Shown: positions 52,964 through 61,890 of the stretch, one piece after another
Numbering within the stretch: position 1 is the first letter of the stretch
Layout of the letters: every line of letters begins with the position of its first letter
Source of the DNA: Selenomonadaceae bacterium
GTDB taxonomy: Bacteria > Bacillota > Negativicutes > Selenomonadales > Selenomonadaceae
Assembly (NCBI GenBank): GCA_022773425.1
Contig: JALFBM010000014.1
Span: 1-64,000, forward strand
Reading direction: 5' to 3'
Length of the DNA: 64,000 nt
Notes under the pieces: model-generated
Told to the model about the DNA's origin: nothing
Database searches by the model: none
The model's input: the letters and a program-made list of their open reading frames with translations, nothing else
Made by a program: the position numbers and the translations under genes

Positions 52964-54712
52964 ATGCGTTCAACCTTTGCCGGCCTCAATACGATGGTGC
53001 GCGGCATAACGGCGAATCAGGTTTCTCTCGATACGGTCGGGCATAATATCACAAATGCGTCGACGGACGGTTACTCTCGTCAGAGCGTGAACCTCGTGGC
53101 AGCGCGCTCGCAGGCCTATCCGACCGTCAACGGCGATGCGCGCGTCGGATCGGGCGTGGAAACCCTGTCCATCACGCGTGCGCGCAACGTCTACGCGGAC
53201 AAACAGTTCTGGGCAGAGACAGCGACGCAGAGCTATTATTCGACGAAGCAGACCAATTACGATAAGGTCGAGGCCATCTTTGACGACTCGGATAATACCG
53301 GCATCCAGAATGCCTTGTCTGAGTTCTACAACGCGCTGCAGGACCTCTCGACCGGTGCGAGCACGGCGAGCAACCGCACGGCGGTCGTCGAGAAAGCGAC
53401 GAACTTCGTCGATAAAGTGCAGACCGCGGCCGAACAGATGCAGTCGCAGATCGGTTCGCAGTACGACGACCTGTCCAGTGCGGTAACGCAGGTCAATGCC
53501 ATCACGGGGCAGATTGTCGAGTTGAACAAGAATATCATGACCACGGAGGCAAACGGCGCGTCGGCAAACGACCTGCGCGATCAGCGCGACCTGCTCGTCG
53601 ACAAGCTGTCGGCGTACACGAGCGTCAATGTCTACGAGAGTTCCGATGGCATGTACTCGATCGTATCGAACGGCATCACGCTCGTCGGCGGCGTCAACCG
53701 TTTGACGCTGCAGATGTCGGATCCTATTCACAATGCGGACTACGGCATCAACGATTACAACATTCAGATCAAGGAGTCCGGCATCAACTTCATGCCGACG
53801 AATGGCACGATGAAGTCGCTGCAGGACACGATCGCGGAGGACAAGGGATACATCGACGATCTGTCGGCGATCTCCGGCACATTCCTGACGACGTTCAACA
53901 ACGTCCATCAGCAGGGTGCCGGCATCGACGGCTCGGATTCCAAGCTCGGCACCAGCGATGGCCCGTCGTTTGGTCTGAACTTCTTCGGCGATAACGATAC
54001 GGTCTACCAGTGGGACGATGCCAAGCAGGCCGTCAAGGCGACGAAGCTGAACAACATCCAGCGCAAGCTCGAGCCAAAGAGCGGCACGGATCCCAAAGCG
54101 TCGGTCACGGTGAACATTACGGGCGGTGTCGCGAGCACGCAGGAGCTCAAGGGCATCAATATCATCAAGGAGCTCGGTGTCAACCTGGCGATAAAGAATG
54201 ACCACAATAAAATCGCGGCGCGTATTTTTAAGGTCACGGAGGATACGACGTCGACGGGTGCGAATGCCGGCACGTATTCCGCTGCGCTGAACGGCACCGG
54301 TGATGGTACGAACGCCGTCAATATTGCGAGCGTCATCAATATGGAGCAGAAGAACGTCTCGAATACGGCGACGGTCAAGCTGAACGGCACAGCGGTCAAC
54401 ACGGTGACGGGCGGCGCGGATACGACGACGGAGCGCATGATCGGCACGAATTCCATCAACGCTTACTACAACGCGATGATGAGCCAGCTCGGCAGCGATT
54501 CCGAGTCGATGGACGATAAGGCGGATGCGCAGGACGACCTGATCGAGCAAATCACGGACTGGCGTTCGTCGACTTCCGGCGTCGACTGGAATGAGGAGCT
54601 CTCGAACATGATCATGTTCCAGCAGGGCTACAGCGCGTGCTCGCGCTGCCTGACAACGATGGACGAGATGCTGGACCGGCTTGTCAACAACACCGGCGAG
54701 GTCGGCAGATAA
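52964..54712 (+). CDS. flgK: Flagellar hook-associated protein 1
   Basis: 582 residues, hook-filament junction protein. The N-terminal FAGLNTMVRGITANQVSLDTVGHNITNASTDGYSRQ is the conserved rod/hook-family helix, and the C-terminal GVDWNEELSNMIMFQQGYSACSRCLTTMDEMLDRLVN is the matching D0 helix. The middle Ala/Thr-rich region is variable. ATG 52964 is chosen over GTG 52955. Two Cys near the C-terminus are unusual for an exported filament-side protein. Confidence 0.93.
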   Translation: MRSTFAGLNTMVRGITANQVSLDTVGHNITNASTDGYSRQSVNLVAARSQAYPTVNGDARVGSGVETLSITRARNVYADKQFWAETATQSYYSTKQTNYDKVEAIFDDSDNTGIQNALSEFYNALQDLSTGASTASNRTAVVEKATNFVDKVQTAAEQMQSQIGSQYDDLSSAVTQVNAITGQIVELNKNIMTTEANGASANDLRDQRDLLVDKLSAYTSVNVYESSDGMYSIVSNGITLVGGVNRLTLQMSDPIHNADYGINDYNIQIKESGINFMPTNGTMKSLQDTIAEDKGYIDDLSAISGTFLTTFNNVHQQGAGIDGSDSKLGTSDGPSFGLNFFGDNDTVYQWDDAKQAVKATKLNNIQRKLEPKSGTDPKASVTVNITGGVASTQELKGINIIKELGVNLAIKNDHNKIAARIFKVTEDTTSTGANAGTYSAALNGTGDGTNAVNIASVINMEQKNVSNTATVKLNGTAVNTVTGGADTTTERMIGTNSINAYYNAMMSQLGSDSESMDDKADAQDDLIEQITDWRSSTSGVDWNEELSNMIMFQQGYSACSRCLTTMDEMLDRLVNNTGEVGR

Positions 54713-54738
54713 CAGATAGACAGCAGAGGTGAAAGAAT

Positions 54739-56088
54739 ATGGCAATCCGGGTAGCAAGCACCCAGAACGTTTATAACTACCAAAAAGCGCTGAACGAGGC
54801 GAGCAAGCGGCAGTCGGATCTCCTGGAACAGGGCGATGGCAGCAAGCTGCACCGCCCGTCAGACGACAGCGTGGCCTATGCGAAGTACCTGCGTTATCAG
54901 ATTTCCGGCAATGAGAATACGCAGTATCAGGAGAACGTCGATACGGCCATTTCCTGGATGAAGACGTCGGACTCCGCACTGGTCAACATGACAGATATCC
55001 AGACGACGTTCAAGGAAAAGACGGTTTCTGCGGCGAATGATACGAACAACACGAACGATATGCAGGCCATCGCCAAGGAAATGATGGCGGAGATCCAGCA
55101 GCTCGTCTCTCTTGGAAACACGCAGCAGGGCGACCGCTATATCTTCGCGGGACAACGCGATACGACGATGCCGTTTGCAATGTCCGAGACCGAGGTGACA
55201 CGAGGCCTGGCTAAGACTCTTTCGGATAAGCAGTCTGCGTATTTCACGAACGCGGACGACGCGGGGACGGTCCAGCAGATGCTGACGCTAAGCGGCAGTG
55301 ATGGCAATACCTACTATCTGAACACGAAAGACGGCTACATCTACACGAAGGATTTCGTCGAGAGCGGCTATCAGGATAAAGTGACGAAGGATGCCAACGC
55401 GACGGTCAACCCGGCTGTGGATGCGGTTGGTCAGCTCCAAGACTGGGATACGGGGAACGGCGGCACAGAGACCGTGTCGAAGTATTTCCGCAATACCGGT
55501 GAAATCATCGACAGCAAGGCGGTGCTTTCCGGCGCGAAGGACGTCGGTTCCGGCAAGGTCAGCGGTCTGACGTTCAACTTCTCGACCGTCCAGCAGAAGA
55601 TCGTCACCTATAACGGCGACGAGAACGGCATTTCGATGGTCAAGAAGAACGGCACGACCGAGCCGACGTCCGATATCATTAATGTGACCGGTTCGGATAT
55701 TTGGGGGAAAGACATCTTTGACGATGCGAATTCCGGCAATTCGGCCTCCGGCACGGCGATGCTCAATGAAATGCTGACGGTCTACGCGAAGGTCAAGGGA
55801 GACGACCACGCGTGGCTTACCGGCGACGGGCAGACGATCTCTGACCAGGCGCACGCGACGACCGTCAACACGGAGACGAAGCTCGGCGCGCGCCAGCAGC
55901 TCTACACGTCCGTGAAGACGATGCTCGGCAATCAGAACGAAAACATTACGAACGATATCACGAATGTCAGCTCGACCGATGTCGCGAAGCTCTCCGTGAA
56001 GCTCATGGAGGAGACGACCATCTACAACATGAGCCTCGCACTCGGTGCCCGCCTGCTCCCGTCGAGCCTCGCGGATTACCTCTCCTGA
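54739..56088 (+). CDS. flgL: Flagellar hook-associated protein 3
   Basis: 449 residues, second junction protein. Flagellin-like N-terminus IRVASTQNVYNYQKALNEASKRQSDLLEQ and C-terminus ETTIYNMSLALGARLLPSSLADYLS. The variable domain (about 140-360) is larger than in short homologues. AGAGGTGAAAG before ATG 54739; 26 bases after flgK. Confidence 0.9.
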   Translation: MAIRVASTQNVYNYQKALNEASKRQSDLLEQGDGSKLHRPSDDSVAYAKYLRYQISGNENTQYQENVDTAISWMKTSDSALVNMTDIQTTFKEKTVSAANDTNNTNDMQAIAKEMMAEIQQLVSLGNTQQGDRYIFAGQRDTTMPFAMSETEVTRGLAKTLSDKQSAYFTNADDAGTVQQMLTLSGSDGNTYYLNTKDGYIYTKDFVESGYQDKVTKDANATVNPAVDAVGQLQDWDTGNGGTETVSKYFRNTGEIIDSKAVLSGAKDVGSGKVSGLTFNFSTVQQKIVTYNGDENGISMVKKNGTTEPTSDIINVTGSDIWGKDIFDDANSGNSASGTAMLNEMLTVYAKVKGDDHAWLTGDGQTISDQAHATTVNTETKLGARQQLYTSVKTMLGNQNENITNDITNVSSTDVAKLSVKLMEETTIYNMSLALGARLLPSSLADYLS

Positions 56089-56157
56089 AACGCGTGACGC
56101 GGTACAAGTTTCATGCTAAAATGAAGGGAGAATATCCCAAGGAAGGGAGAAGAAGCC

Positions 56158-56736
56158 ATGGAGTATCTGAACATCCGCCTGACGCAGCCGATGATCGGCA
56201 TGCACACGCGGCTCGGCCAGCTTGAAGCGCATGCGACGCCGGCCCGCCTGCATTCCGAGAACCGTCAGGCCCGCTCGAACGTCGGTATTGAGCAGTCATC
56301 GATTTCCATCAATACCTATCCGAGCCGCCATTCCTACGGCTTCACGAACCACGCCGATTTTGCGAAGGAGCACGGAGAGCAGGGATTCTCCGATCTCGCG
56401 AAAGCGACGTCCGGCCACACGCAGGAAGCGTGGCAATACATCGACAATGCGGCGCGTCCCGGCAGCAATGAGCCGGCCGCGACGTATACGCGCGAGGTAT
56501 GGTCGCAGCTCAGGAAGCAGCGCCAGCTCGTCGCGGAGCTTATCCCGGATCCCGAGATACACGGGACGCCGGCGCGGATCGTCGGCGATGTGGACCCCGG
56601 CGATGTCACGGTCCACATCGATACCGATGCGTTCGCCAAGACGCACTTCACACCAGGGCAGGTGGAAGTCTATATGAAACAAAAAGGCGAAGTTCGCCAA
56701 TGGGTCACGGAAGGCCATTATGATAGGTATGCCTGA
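56158..56736 (+). CDS. yviE: YviE-like DUF6470 protein
   Basis: 192 residues beginning MEYLNIRLTQPMIGMHTRLGQLEAHATPARLH, the pattern of YviE proteins that lie between flgL and fliW in Firmicutes. Function unknown. Middle part has ISINTYPSRHSYG; the end is Gly/Lys-rich (VEVYMKQKGEVRQWV). AAGGAAGGGAG before ATG. Confidence 0.85.
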   Translation: MEYLNIRLTQPMIGMHTRLGQLEAHATPARLHSENRQARSNVGIEQSSISINTYPSRHSYGFTNHADFAKEHGEQGFSDLAKATSGHTQEAWQYIDNAARPGSNEPAATYTREVWSQLRKQRQLVAELIPDPEIHGTPARIVGDVDPGDVTVHIDTDAFAKTHFTPGQVEVYMKQKGEVRQWVTEGHYDRYA

Positions 56737-56775
56737 CGCAGAGCGCCGGGCAGATAATGGAGGCGTAACAAAACA

Positions 56776-57225
56776 ATGAGTAAAAAGGTGCATACGCTCC
56801 GCTTCGGTGACATTACCATCGACGAGGACAAGGTCATTCATTTCGAGGACGGCATTCCGGCTTTCGAGGACGAGCACGAGTTCGCAATCATCCCTTACGA
56901 TGAGCAGAGCCCGTATGTCTTTCTGCAGTCGCTTTCTACGCCGGATCTCGCGTTTTTGATGACCGTGCCGTTCGTCTTTTTCCCGGATTACGAGTTCGAA
57001 CTCGATGATGCCAATCAGCAGAAACTCGGTCTCGAGCACGAGGAGGATCTGCTGATCTACACCCTGCTGACGATCCCCGGCGGCAAAGTGGCGGATATGA
57101 CCGCGAATCTCATGGCTCCGATCGTCATCAATGCGCGGACAAAGCAGGCAAGGCAGGTCGTTCTCGAGAACAGTCCGTATACGACAAAGCACAGGCTTTT
57201 CCAGAACAAAAAAGAGGAGGCCTGA
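56776..57225 (+). CDS. fliW: Flagellar assembly factor FliW
   Basis: 149 residues. FliW binds CsrA and flagellin, coupling filament assembly to flagellin translation. Motifs: FGDITIDEDKVIHFEDGIPAFEDEHEF, and the C-terminal NLMAPIVINARTKQARQVVL. Directly followed by csrA (three bases), the standard FliW-CsrA pair. Confidence 0.94.
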   Translation: MSKKVHTLRFGDITIDEDKVIHFEDGIPAFEDEHEFAIIPYDEQSPYVFLQSLSTPDLAFLMTVPFVFFPDYEFELDDANQQKLGLEHEEDLLIYTLLTIPGGKVADMTANLMAPIVINARTKQARQVVLENSPYTTKHRLFQNKKEEA

Positions 57226-57228
57226 ATC

Positions 57229-57456
57229 ATGCTCGTATTGACTCGTAAACCCAAACAACAGATCATGATTGGCGAGAATATCGTCATCAACATCGTCGAG
57301 GTGCAGGGTGACAATGTCCGCATCGCCATCGATGCCCCGCGGGAAATCAAGATTTATCGCGGGGAAATATACCGTGCCATTCAGGACGAAAATAAGCAGG
57401 CGGCTGTACAGGTGCCAAAGGACCTGGACCTGAGCAGTGCGCTGCCGAAGAAGTAA
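57229..57456 (+). CDS. csrA: Carbon storage regulator CsrA
   Basis: 75-residue RNA-binding homodimer that blocks translation of flagellin until FliW is freed. MLVLTRKPKQQIMIGENIVINIVEV and VRIAIDAPREIKIYRGEIY are complete; the RNA-binding Leu4 and Arg44-type residues are in place. A 25-residue basic/acidic tail follows the core. GGAGG upstream. Confidence 0.96.
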   Translation: MLVLTRKPKQQIMIGENIVINIVEVQGDNVRIAIDAPREIKIYRGEIYRAIQDENKQAAVQVPKDLDLSSALPKK

Positions 57457-57501
57457 CCTGCGGGCATTTAAGGACAGCGTTTTTTCTATGGAGGGATAAA
57501 C

Positions 57502-57984
57502 ATGATTGGGGCAGTTTCAGCTACGCAAACGATGACAGCCGCACAGAGCGCTGCCGGGAGCGTCGCGCAGAGCGCGGACTACGCTGCGCACGATACGTTG
57601 GATGCGCAGGAGACGCAGAGCGAGCAGTCCGGCGGGGCGCTGCAGAGCTTGAACGAGCAGGCAGTCGCCAGCGCGGTCAAGCAGGCGCAGAAAACTGAGG
57701 ACGCGAAGGCGGACAAAGAGCAGAAGGACGACAAGAACAAGCAGGATGACCAGCCGCTCAATGAGAATCAGGTGGACTACCTCACCCAAGAGTTGAACAA
57801 GCTCATGAGCAAGATCAACTGTAACCTGGAGTTCACCTACCACAAGGAGCTCAATACCATGTCCGTCAAGATGCTGGACAAGAAGACCCATGAAGTGCTG
57901 AAAGAGGTTCCGCCGGAGAAGCTGATCCAACATATGATCAAGGCGAAGGACTGGCTTGGAGCCTTCCTCGATAAGAAGATTTGA
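57502..57984 (+). CDS. flaG: FlaG family protein
   Basis: 160 residues. The C-terminal half (EELNKLMSKINCNLEFTYHKELNTMSVKMLDKKTHEVLKEVPPEKL, in pieces) is the FlaG/YvyC domain that influences filament length; the N-terminal half is Gln/Ala/Asp-rich and probably disordered. Between csrA and fliD as in Bacillus. Confidence 0.92.
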   Translation: MIGAVSATQTMTAAQSAAGSVAQSADYAAHDTLDAQETQSEQSGGALQSLNEQAVASAVKQAQKTEDAKADKEQKDDKNKQDDQPLNENQVDYLTQELNKLMSKINCNLEFTYHKELNTMSVKMLDKKTHEVLKEVPPEKLIQHMIKAKDWLGAFLDKKI

Positions 57985-58034
57985 GCGCTGGTTTCGGATT
58001 TTGCAGCTGCACAGTCGCAGAGGAGGAATAAAAA

Positions 58035-59744
58035 ATGTCCGTCACAAGAGGTATATACGGCCTTTCGGGATCTGGCATCGACGTTGACTCCATGGTCAAG
58101 GTCGGCATGATGACCTATCAGAACCGTTACGACAAGATGTACAAGCAGGAGGTCAAGAACGAGTGGATGAAGGAAGCCTACACCGACGTCTACAACAACC
58201 TCAACACGTTTAATACATCCACGCTGTCAAGCTATAAGATGACGTCGAAGACGAGCCCGATGCTCGCGTCGAGCTCGAACACGACGGCCGTGACGGCGGT
58301 CGCAAACGCGGACGCCGCGACGATGTCCCACACGGTGACGGTTTCGAAGCTCGCGTCCAACGCCTATATGCTGACCGGCAGCGAGAAGCTCAAGCGAGAG
58401 AATACCGACAGCAGTGCGTCGAAGAGCGTAAAGCTCAAGGATATCCTGTTTTCAGCGGCTCAGCAGAAGGACCTGGCGGATCGCCTGGCAGCCGGGACGC
58501 TCAAGGACACCGATACGATTGCCAGCTTCAAGATTGCGGACGGTACCCAACCGGATTCGAATTCGGCGGAGATTTCGTTCACCTATGCGGACCTGTTCAG
58601 CAGTGATCAGACGATGAATGATTTTGCGTCGAAGATCAACGCGTCCGGCGTCAATATCCGCGCGTCCTACGACGCGACCAACGACGCCTTCTCCCTCTAC
58701 CAGAAGGACGGCGGAAGCAAGAATCAGATCATTCTTTCCGCATCCTCGGATACCACGAATAACGCGCAGCAAAATGGGCTGACCTTGCTCAACAATCTGA
58801 ATCTTCATCAGGTTGTGCAGACACAGGATGCACAGACCGGCGCGATGACGAGTTCCCTTTCCACCGATGCGTTTACCGTAAGCGCGGATAAGCAGGCTGA
58901 TGCGGCCGGTGAAACCGGCCAGGTCGTCATCGACGGCAAGCCATACGAGTCGGACACTGGCCGCGTGACGGCCGGCGGCGTGACGTACACGCTGAACGCG
59001 ATCGGCTCGACGACGGTGTCCGTCTCGCAGGATACGGATACCCTCGTCAAGAACGTACAGGCTTTCGTCGACGACTACAACAAGATGTTCGACAAGCTCA
59101 CGGAGAAATACTACGAGACGCAGTACAGTGACTACGATGTCCTGACGAAATCGCAGGAGAACGCGATGACGTCCGATCAGGTCACGAAATGGAACGAGAA
59201 GGCGAAATCCGGCCTGCTCTACCACGACCAGACGCTCAGCAAGATCATCTCGGCGATGCGCGAGGCCATCGCGACGCCGGTCGACTCGTCGACGAGCTCG
59301 TACAATTCGATGATGTCCATCGGCATCACGTCGTCGACGGATCAGGGCCATCTGACGCTCGACACGGACAAGCTGAAGAAAGCGCTCGCTGCGGATCCGG
59401 ACTGCGTGCGCAACATCTTCGCGGCGTCCGGCGATGTCACGACGACGAAGAATGGCGTGACCAAGACCACGACGGACTATGACAGCGAGGGCGTGCTGAA
59501 CCGCATCAGCGATTCACTCTACACGAACCTCAAGACATTGAAGTCCTACGCGGGCAACTCGACGGAGACATCCGACGGCTCCACACTTGGCACGCTGATC
59601 GAGACGCTCAAGACGAAGATGTCGGACTTCCAGGTGCAGATGGATGCGTACGAGGAGCAGCTCTACGACAAATATGACGCGATGGAGACCGCCATCCAGC
59701 AGCTCTCTGTACAGCTTGGCTACATCAGCGGCAGTTCGTCGTAA
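58035..59744 (+). CDS. fliD: Flagellar filament cap protein FliD
   Basis: 569 residues, the cap that incorporates flagellin at the tip. N-terminus RGIYGLSGSGIDVDSMVKVGMM and the FliD-C region ending LYDKYDAMETAIQQLSVQLGYISG are typical. The middle is Thr/Ser/Ala-rich. RBS AGAGGAGG. Confidence 0.93.
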   Translation: MSVTRGIYGLSGSGIDVDSMVKVGMMTYQNRYDKMYKQEVKNEWMKEAYTDVYNNLNTFNTSTLSSYKMTSKTSPMLASSSNTTAVTAVANADAATMSHTVTVSKLASNAYMLTGSEKLKRENTDSSASKSVKLKDILFSAAQQKDLADRLAAGTLKDTDTIASFKIADGTQPDSNSAEISFTYADLFSSDQTMNDFASKINASGVNIRASYDATNDAFSLYQKDGGSKNQIILSASSDTTNNAQQNGLTLLNNLNLHQVVQTQDAQTGAMTSSLSTDAFTVSADKQADAAGETGQVVIDGKPYESDTGRVTAGGVTYTLNAIGSTTVSVSQDTDTLVKNVQAFVDDYNKMFDKLTEKYYETQYSDYDVLTKSQENAMTSDQVTKWNEKAKSGLLYHDQTLSKIISAMREAIATPVDSSTSSYNSMMSIGITSSTDQGHLTLDTDKLKKALAADPDCVRNIFAASGDVTTTKNGVTKTTTDYDSEGVLNRISDSLYTNLKTLKSYAGNSTETSDGSTLGTLIETLKTKMSDFQVQMDAYEEQLYDKYDAMETAIQQLSVQLGYISGSSS

Positions 59745-59806
59745 TGGCTGCGCCCCTAAGATTTGCACCGTGAACACGAAGCAGGGAACACAATAGGAGG
59801 AATATC

Positions 59807-60220
59807 ATGGTCAATCCAGCAGCGGAAGCCTACAAGCGTCAGCAGGTCATGACAGCAACGCCGGAGGCGCTCACGCTGATGCTCTACAACGGCTGCCTGA
59901 AGTTTATCGATGAAGGGATGCAGCATGTCCAAGCCAAGGAATGGGAGAAGGCGAACAACGCACTGCAGAAGGCGCAGAACATCATCAGCGAGTTCCGCAT
60001 CACGCTGAACATGGATTATGATATCTCCCACCAGCTCATGCCGCTCTACAACTACGCCTACGACCGCCTCGTCGAGGGCAATATGAAGAGCGACACCAAT
60101 CAGATTCAGGAGGCGCGTGACATCATCAAAGAGCTGCGCGACGCCTGGGCGCAGGCCATGAAGAAGGCGCGCGCCGAAAAGGGCACGCAGGGTGCGCGGG
60201 GAGGCAGCTATGTCGGATGA
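59807..60220 (+). CDS. fliS: Flagellin export chaperone FliS
   Basis: 137-residue helical bundle that binds the flagellin C-terminus. AAEAYKRQQVMTATPEALTLMLYNGCLKFIDEG is the family signature; the tail is basic. 3' end overlaps the next gene by 11 bases. RBS AGGAGG. Confidence 0.95.
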   Translation: MVNPAAEAYKRQQVMTATPEALTLMLYNGCLKFIDEGMQHVQAKEWEKANNALQKAQNIISEFRITLNMDYDISHQLMPLYNYAYDRLVEGNMKSDTNQIQEARDIIKELRDAWAQAMKKARAEKGTQGARGGSYVG

Positions 60221-60584
60221 GAAAAATCCGGACGCGGAAGCGCAGAAAGCGCGGGATCTCTGGCAGATGTACCGCATGCTCTCGCAGGAACTCCTGAAGT
60301 TCATCGACAAGGAGGACATCGACGAGTTCCTCGACCTCGTGCGGCAGCGCGGCATCGTCGTCGACCGCATGAAGGCCGTCGATCTGGATGTGATGCAGGC
60401 GTTTCGGGAAACGCCGGAATGCCAGGGCTACATCCAGGAAATTCGCCCGCTTGATATGCAGATTGTCTACAAGGCGCGGGCCTGGCTCAACAAGAGCCGC
60501 CGCAAGAACGCGATGGTTCGCAGCTACGATCTCAACGCACTGTCTGTCCATCCCGCAGGCAATCTCGTCAACCAGAAATATTAA
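60210..60584 (+). CDS. FliT-like helical protein after fliS
   Basis: 124 residues from ATG 60210 (after GGGGAGGC), largely helical: ARDLWQMYRMLSQELLKFIDKEDIDEFLDLV. This is the place and character of FliT-type chaperones of FliD in Firmicutes, but sequence identity to FliT cannot be judged by eye. The overlap with fliS indicates translational coupling. Confidence 0.7.
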   Translation: MSDEKNPDAEAQKARDLWQMYRMLSQELLKFIDKEDIDEFLDLVRQRGIVVDRMKAVDLDVMQAFRETPECQGYIQEIRPLDMQIVYKARAWLNKSRRKNAMVRSYDLNALSVHPAGNLVNQKY

Positions 60585-60590
60585 AGGCAG

Positions 60591-60624
60591 AAAAGCTGTG
60601 AGCCGGCGTGCTCACAGCTTTTTA
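60591..60624 (+). terminator. Terminator of the flagellar operon
   Basis: AAAAGCTGTGAGC pairs with GCTCACAGCTTTT, five T. Confidence 0.85.
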
Positions 60625-60636
60625 ACGAATCAGGGA

Positions 60637-60659
60637 ATCCCCGGCTTTCGCCAGGGGAT
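60637..60659 (+). other. Small stable hairpin upstream of the glycosyltransferase gene
   Basis: ATCCCCGGC and GCC-A-GGGGAT form a nine-pair hairpin with one bulged A and a TTTC loop, ten bases before the AAGGAGG of the GTG at 60683. It could influence translation or be incidental. Confidence 0.4.
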
Positions 60660-60682
60660 GTGTCAAGAAGGAGGAGACCAGC

Positions 60683-61750
60683 GTGAAGATTTCTGTCTGT
60701 TATATGGTGAAAAATGAAGAAGAGAATCTCGCGCGGTCGCTGGCTTCGCTGCCTGGCAGGCTCGAGGATCTCGTCGTTGTGGATACGGGATCGACCGATG
60801 GGACGCGGGAGGTGGCGCGCCGCAGCGGCGCGCGCCTCTTCGACGCGCCGTGGACGGGGGATTTCTCCGCACCGCGCAACGCAGCCATCGAGCTGGCCAA
60901 GGGCGACTGGATCCTCTTTCTCGATGCCGACGAATCCTTTGAGCCTGGCTTACGGGATTTTTCTGGCATTCTCCGTGAAATCGAGGAAAAGGGCGGCGAC
61001 GCCCTGCTTTTCCGCCTTCGGAACATCGAGTCGCTGGCTCGTCCGCTCGATGCGAGTGTGGCCTGGAGTGTCCGCGCGTTCCGCCGGTCGGATAATCTGC
61101 GCTATATCGGCGCGGTGCACGAGCAGATCACGCGGCTCGATGGCGGGACACTCGACGTACATTACGCGGATCCGCGCTATACGCTGCTGCATACGGGCTA
61201 TGCTGGCAGTTTGGGCGAGGCAAAGGCGCGGCGCAACCTCGGGATCCTGTTAGCCGACATCGCGCGCCGCGGGCCGCGGCCATCGGACGACGTGTATCTG
61301 ACCGACTGCTATTATGGCGTACAGGACTATGAGCGGGCCATGCACTGCGCGGAAAAGGTTGTGAAAAAGGACAGCCTGGTCGTCTATGGCGGCAAAGGGC
61401 ATATCTACCATACCATTATCGAGTGCATGCGGCATTTGCACCGCCCTGACGCGGATATGCTGCCGTGGGCGGACGCGGCCATCCGGGCGTACCCGGATCT
61501 TCCAGAGTTTTATGCGGAACGGGGCATGGTGCTCTGCGGTATGGGGCGGCTGCCGGAGGCACGCGCCTCGCTGCTCGACGCCCTGATTCATTATGAGTCG
61601 CATACGGCGAAGCCGGAGCACGAGAGCTATTTCCAGCCGCGGATCGCTGCGCAGATAGCCCGTCGGCTCGCGGAAATCGCCGCGCTTTACCATGACGAGC
61701 GGGAGGCCGCGTATTTCCGCTCGAAGGCAGCCCAGTACGAGAAAGTGTGA
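60683..61750 (+). CDS. TPR/GT2 glycosyltransferase
   Basis: 355 residues. An N-terminal GT-A domain of the GT2 type (SVCYMVKNEEENLARSL, VVDTGSTDGT, WILFLDADE with the DAD metal motif) is followed by a helical repeat-like part. Proteins of this shape often modify cell-surface or flagellar proteins in Firmicutes. GTG 60683 after AAGGAGG. Close behind the flagellar operon but with its own signals; a terminator separates it from the larger relative at 61891. Confidence 0.88.
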   Translation: MKISVCYMVKNEEENLARSLASLPGRLEDLVVVDTGSTDGTREVARRSGARLFDAPWTGDFSAPRNAAIELAKGDWILFLDADESFEPGLRDFSGILREIEEKGGDALLFRLRNIESLARPLDASVAWSVRAFRRSDNLRYIGAVHEQITRLDGGTLDVHYADPRYTLLHTGYAGSLGEAKARRNLGILLADIARRGPRPSDDVYLTDCYYGVQDYERAMHCAEKVVKKDSLVVYGGKGHIYHTIIECMRHLHRPDADMLPWADAAIRAYPDLPEFYAERGMVLCGMGRLPEARASLLDALIHYESHTAKPEHESYFQPRIAAQIARRLAEIAALYHDEREAAYFRSKAAQYEKV

Positions 61751-61795
61751 GCCGAGACTTTCCCCAAAATACAACGGAATAAGCGAAGGGAAAAT

Positions 61796-61820
61796 GCCCT
61801 CTTCTTCGGGAGAGGGTTTT
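61796..61820 (+). terminator. Probable terminator between the two glycosyltransferase genes
   Basis: CCCTCT...GAGAGGG with T-run TTTTT. Confidence 0.55.
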
Positions 61821-61890
61821 TCTCATCCGCTGGCGAATACTTACTATAACGAGGCCTTGAGGCAGAGGCTGTTTGGAAAGCAGGTGGAGG

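Noticed and set aside
52970-54979. Long minus-strand open frame across flgK
   Set aside because: Antisense shadow caused by the codon bias of flgK; no start signals.
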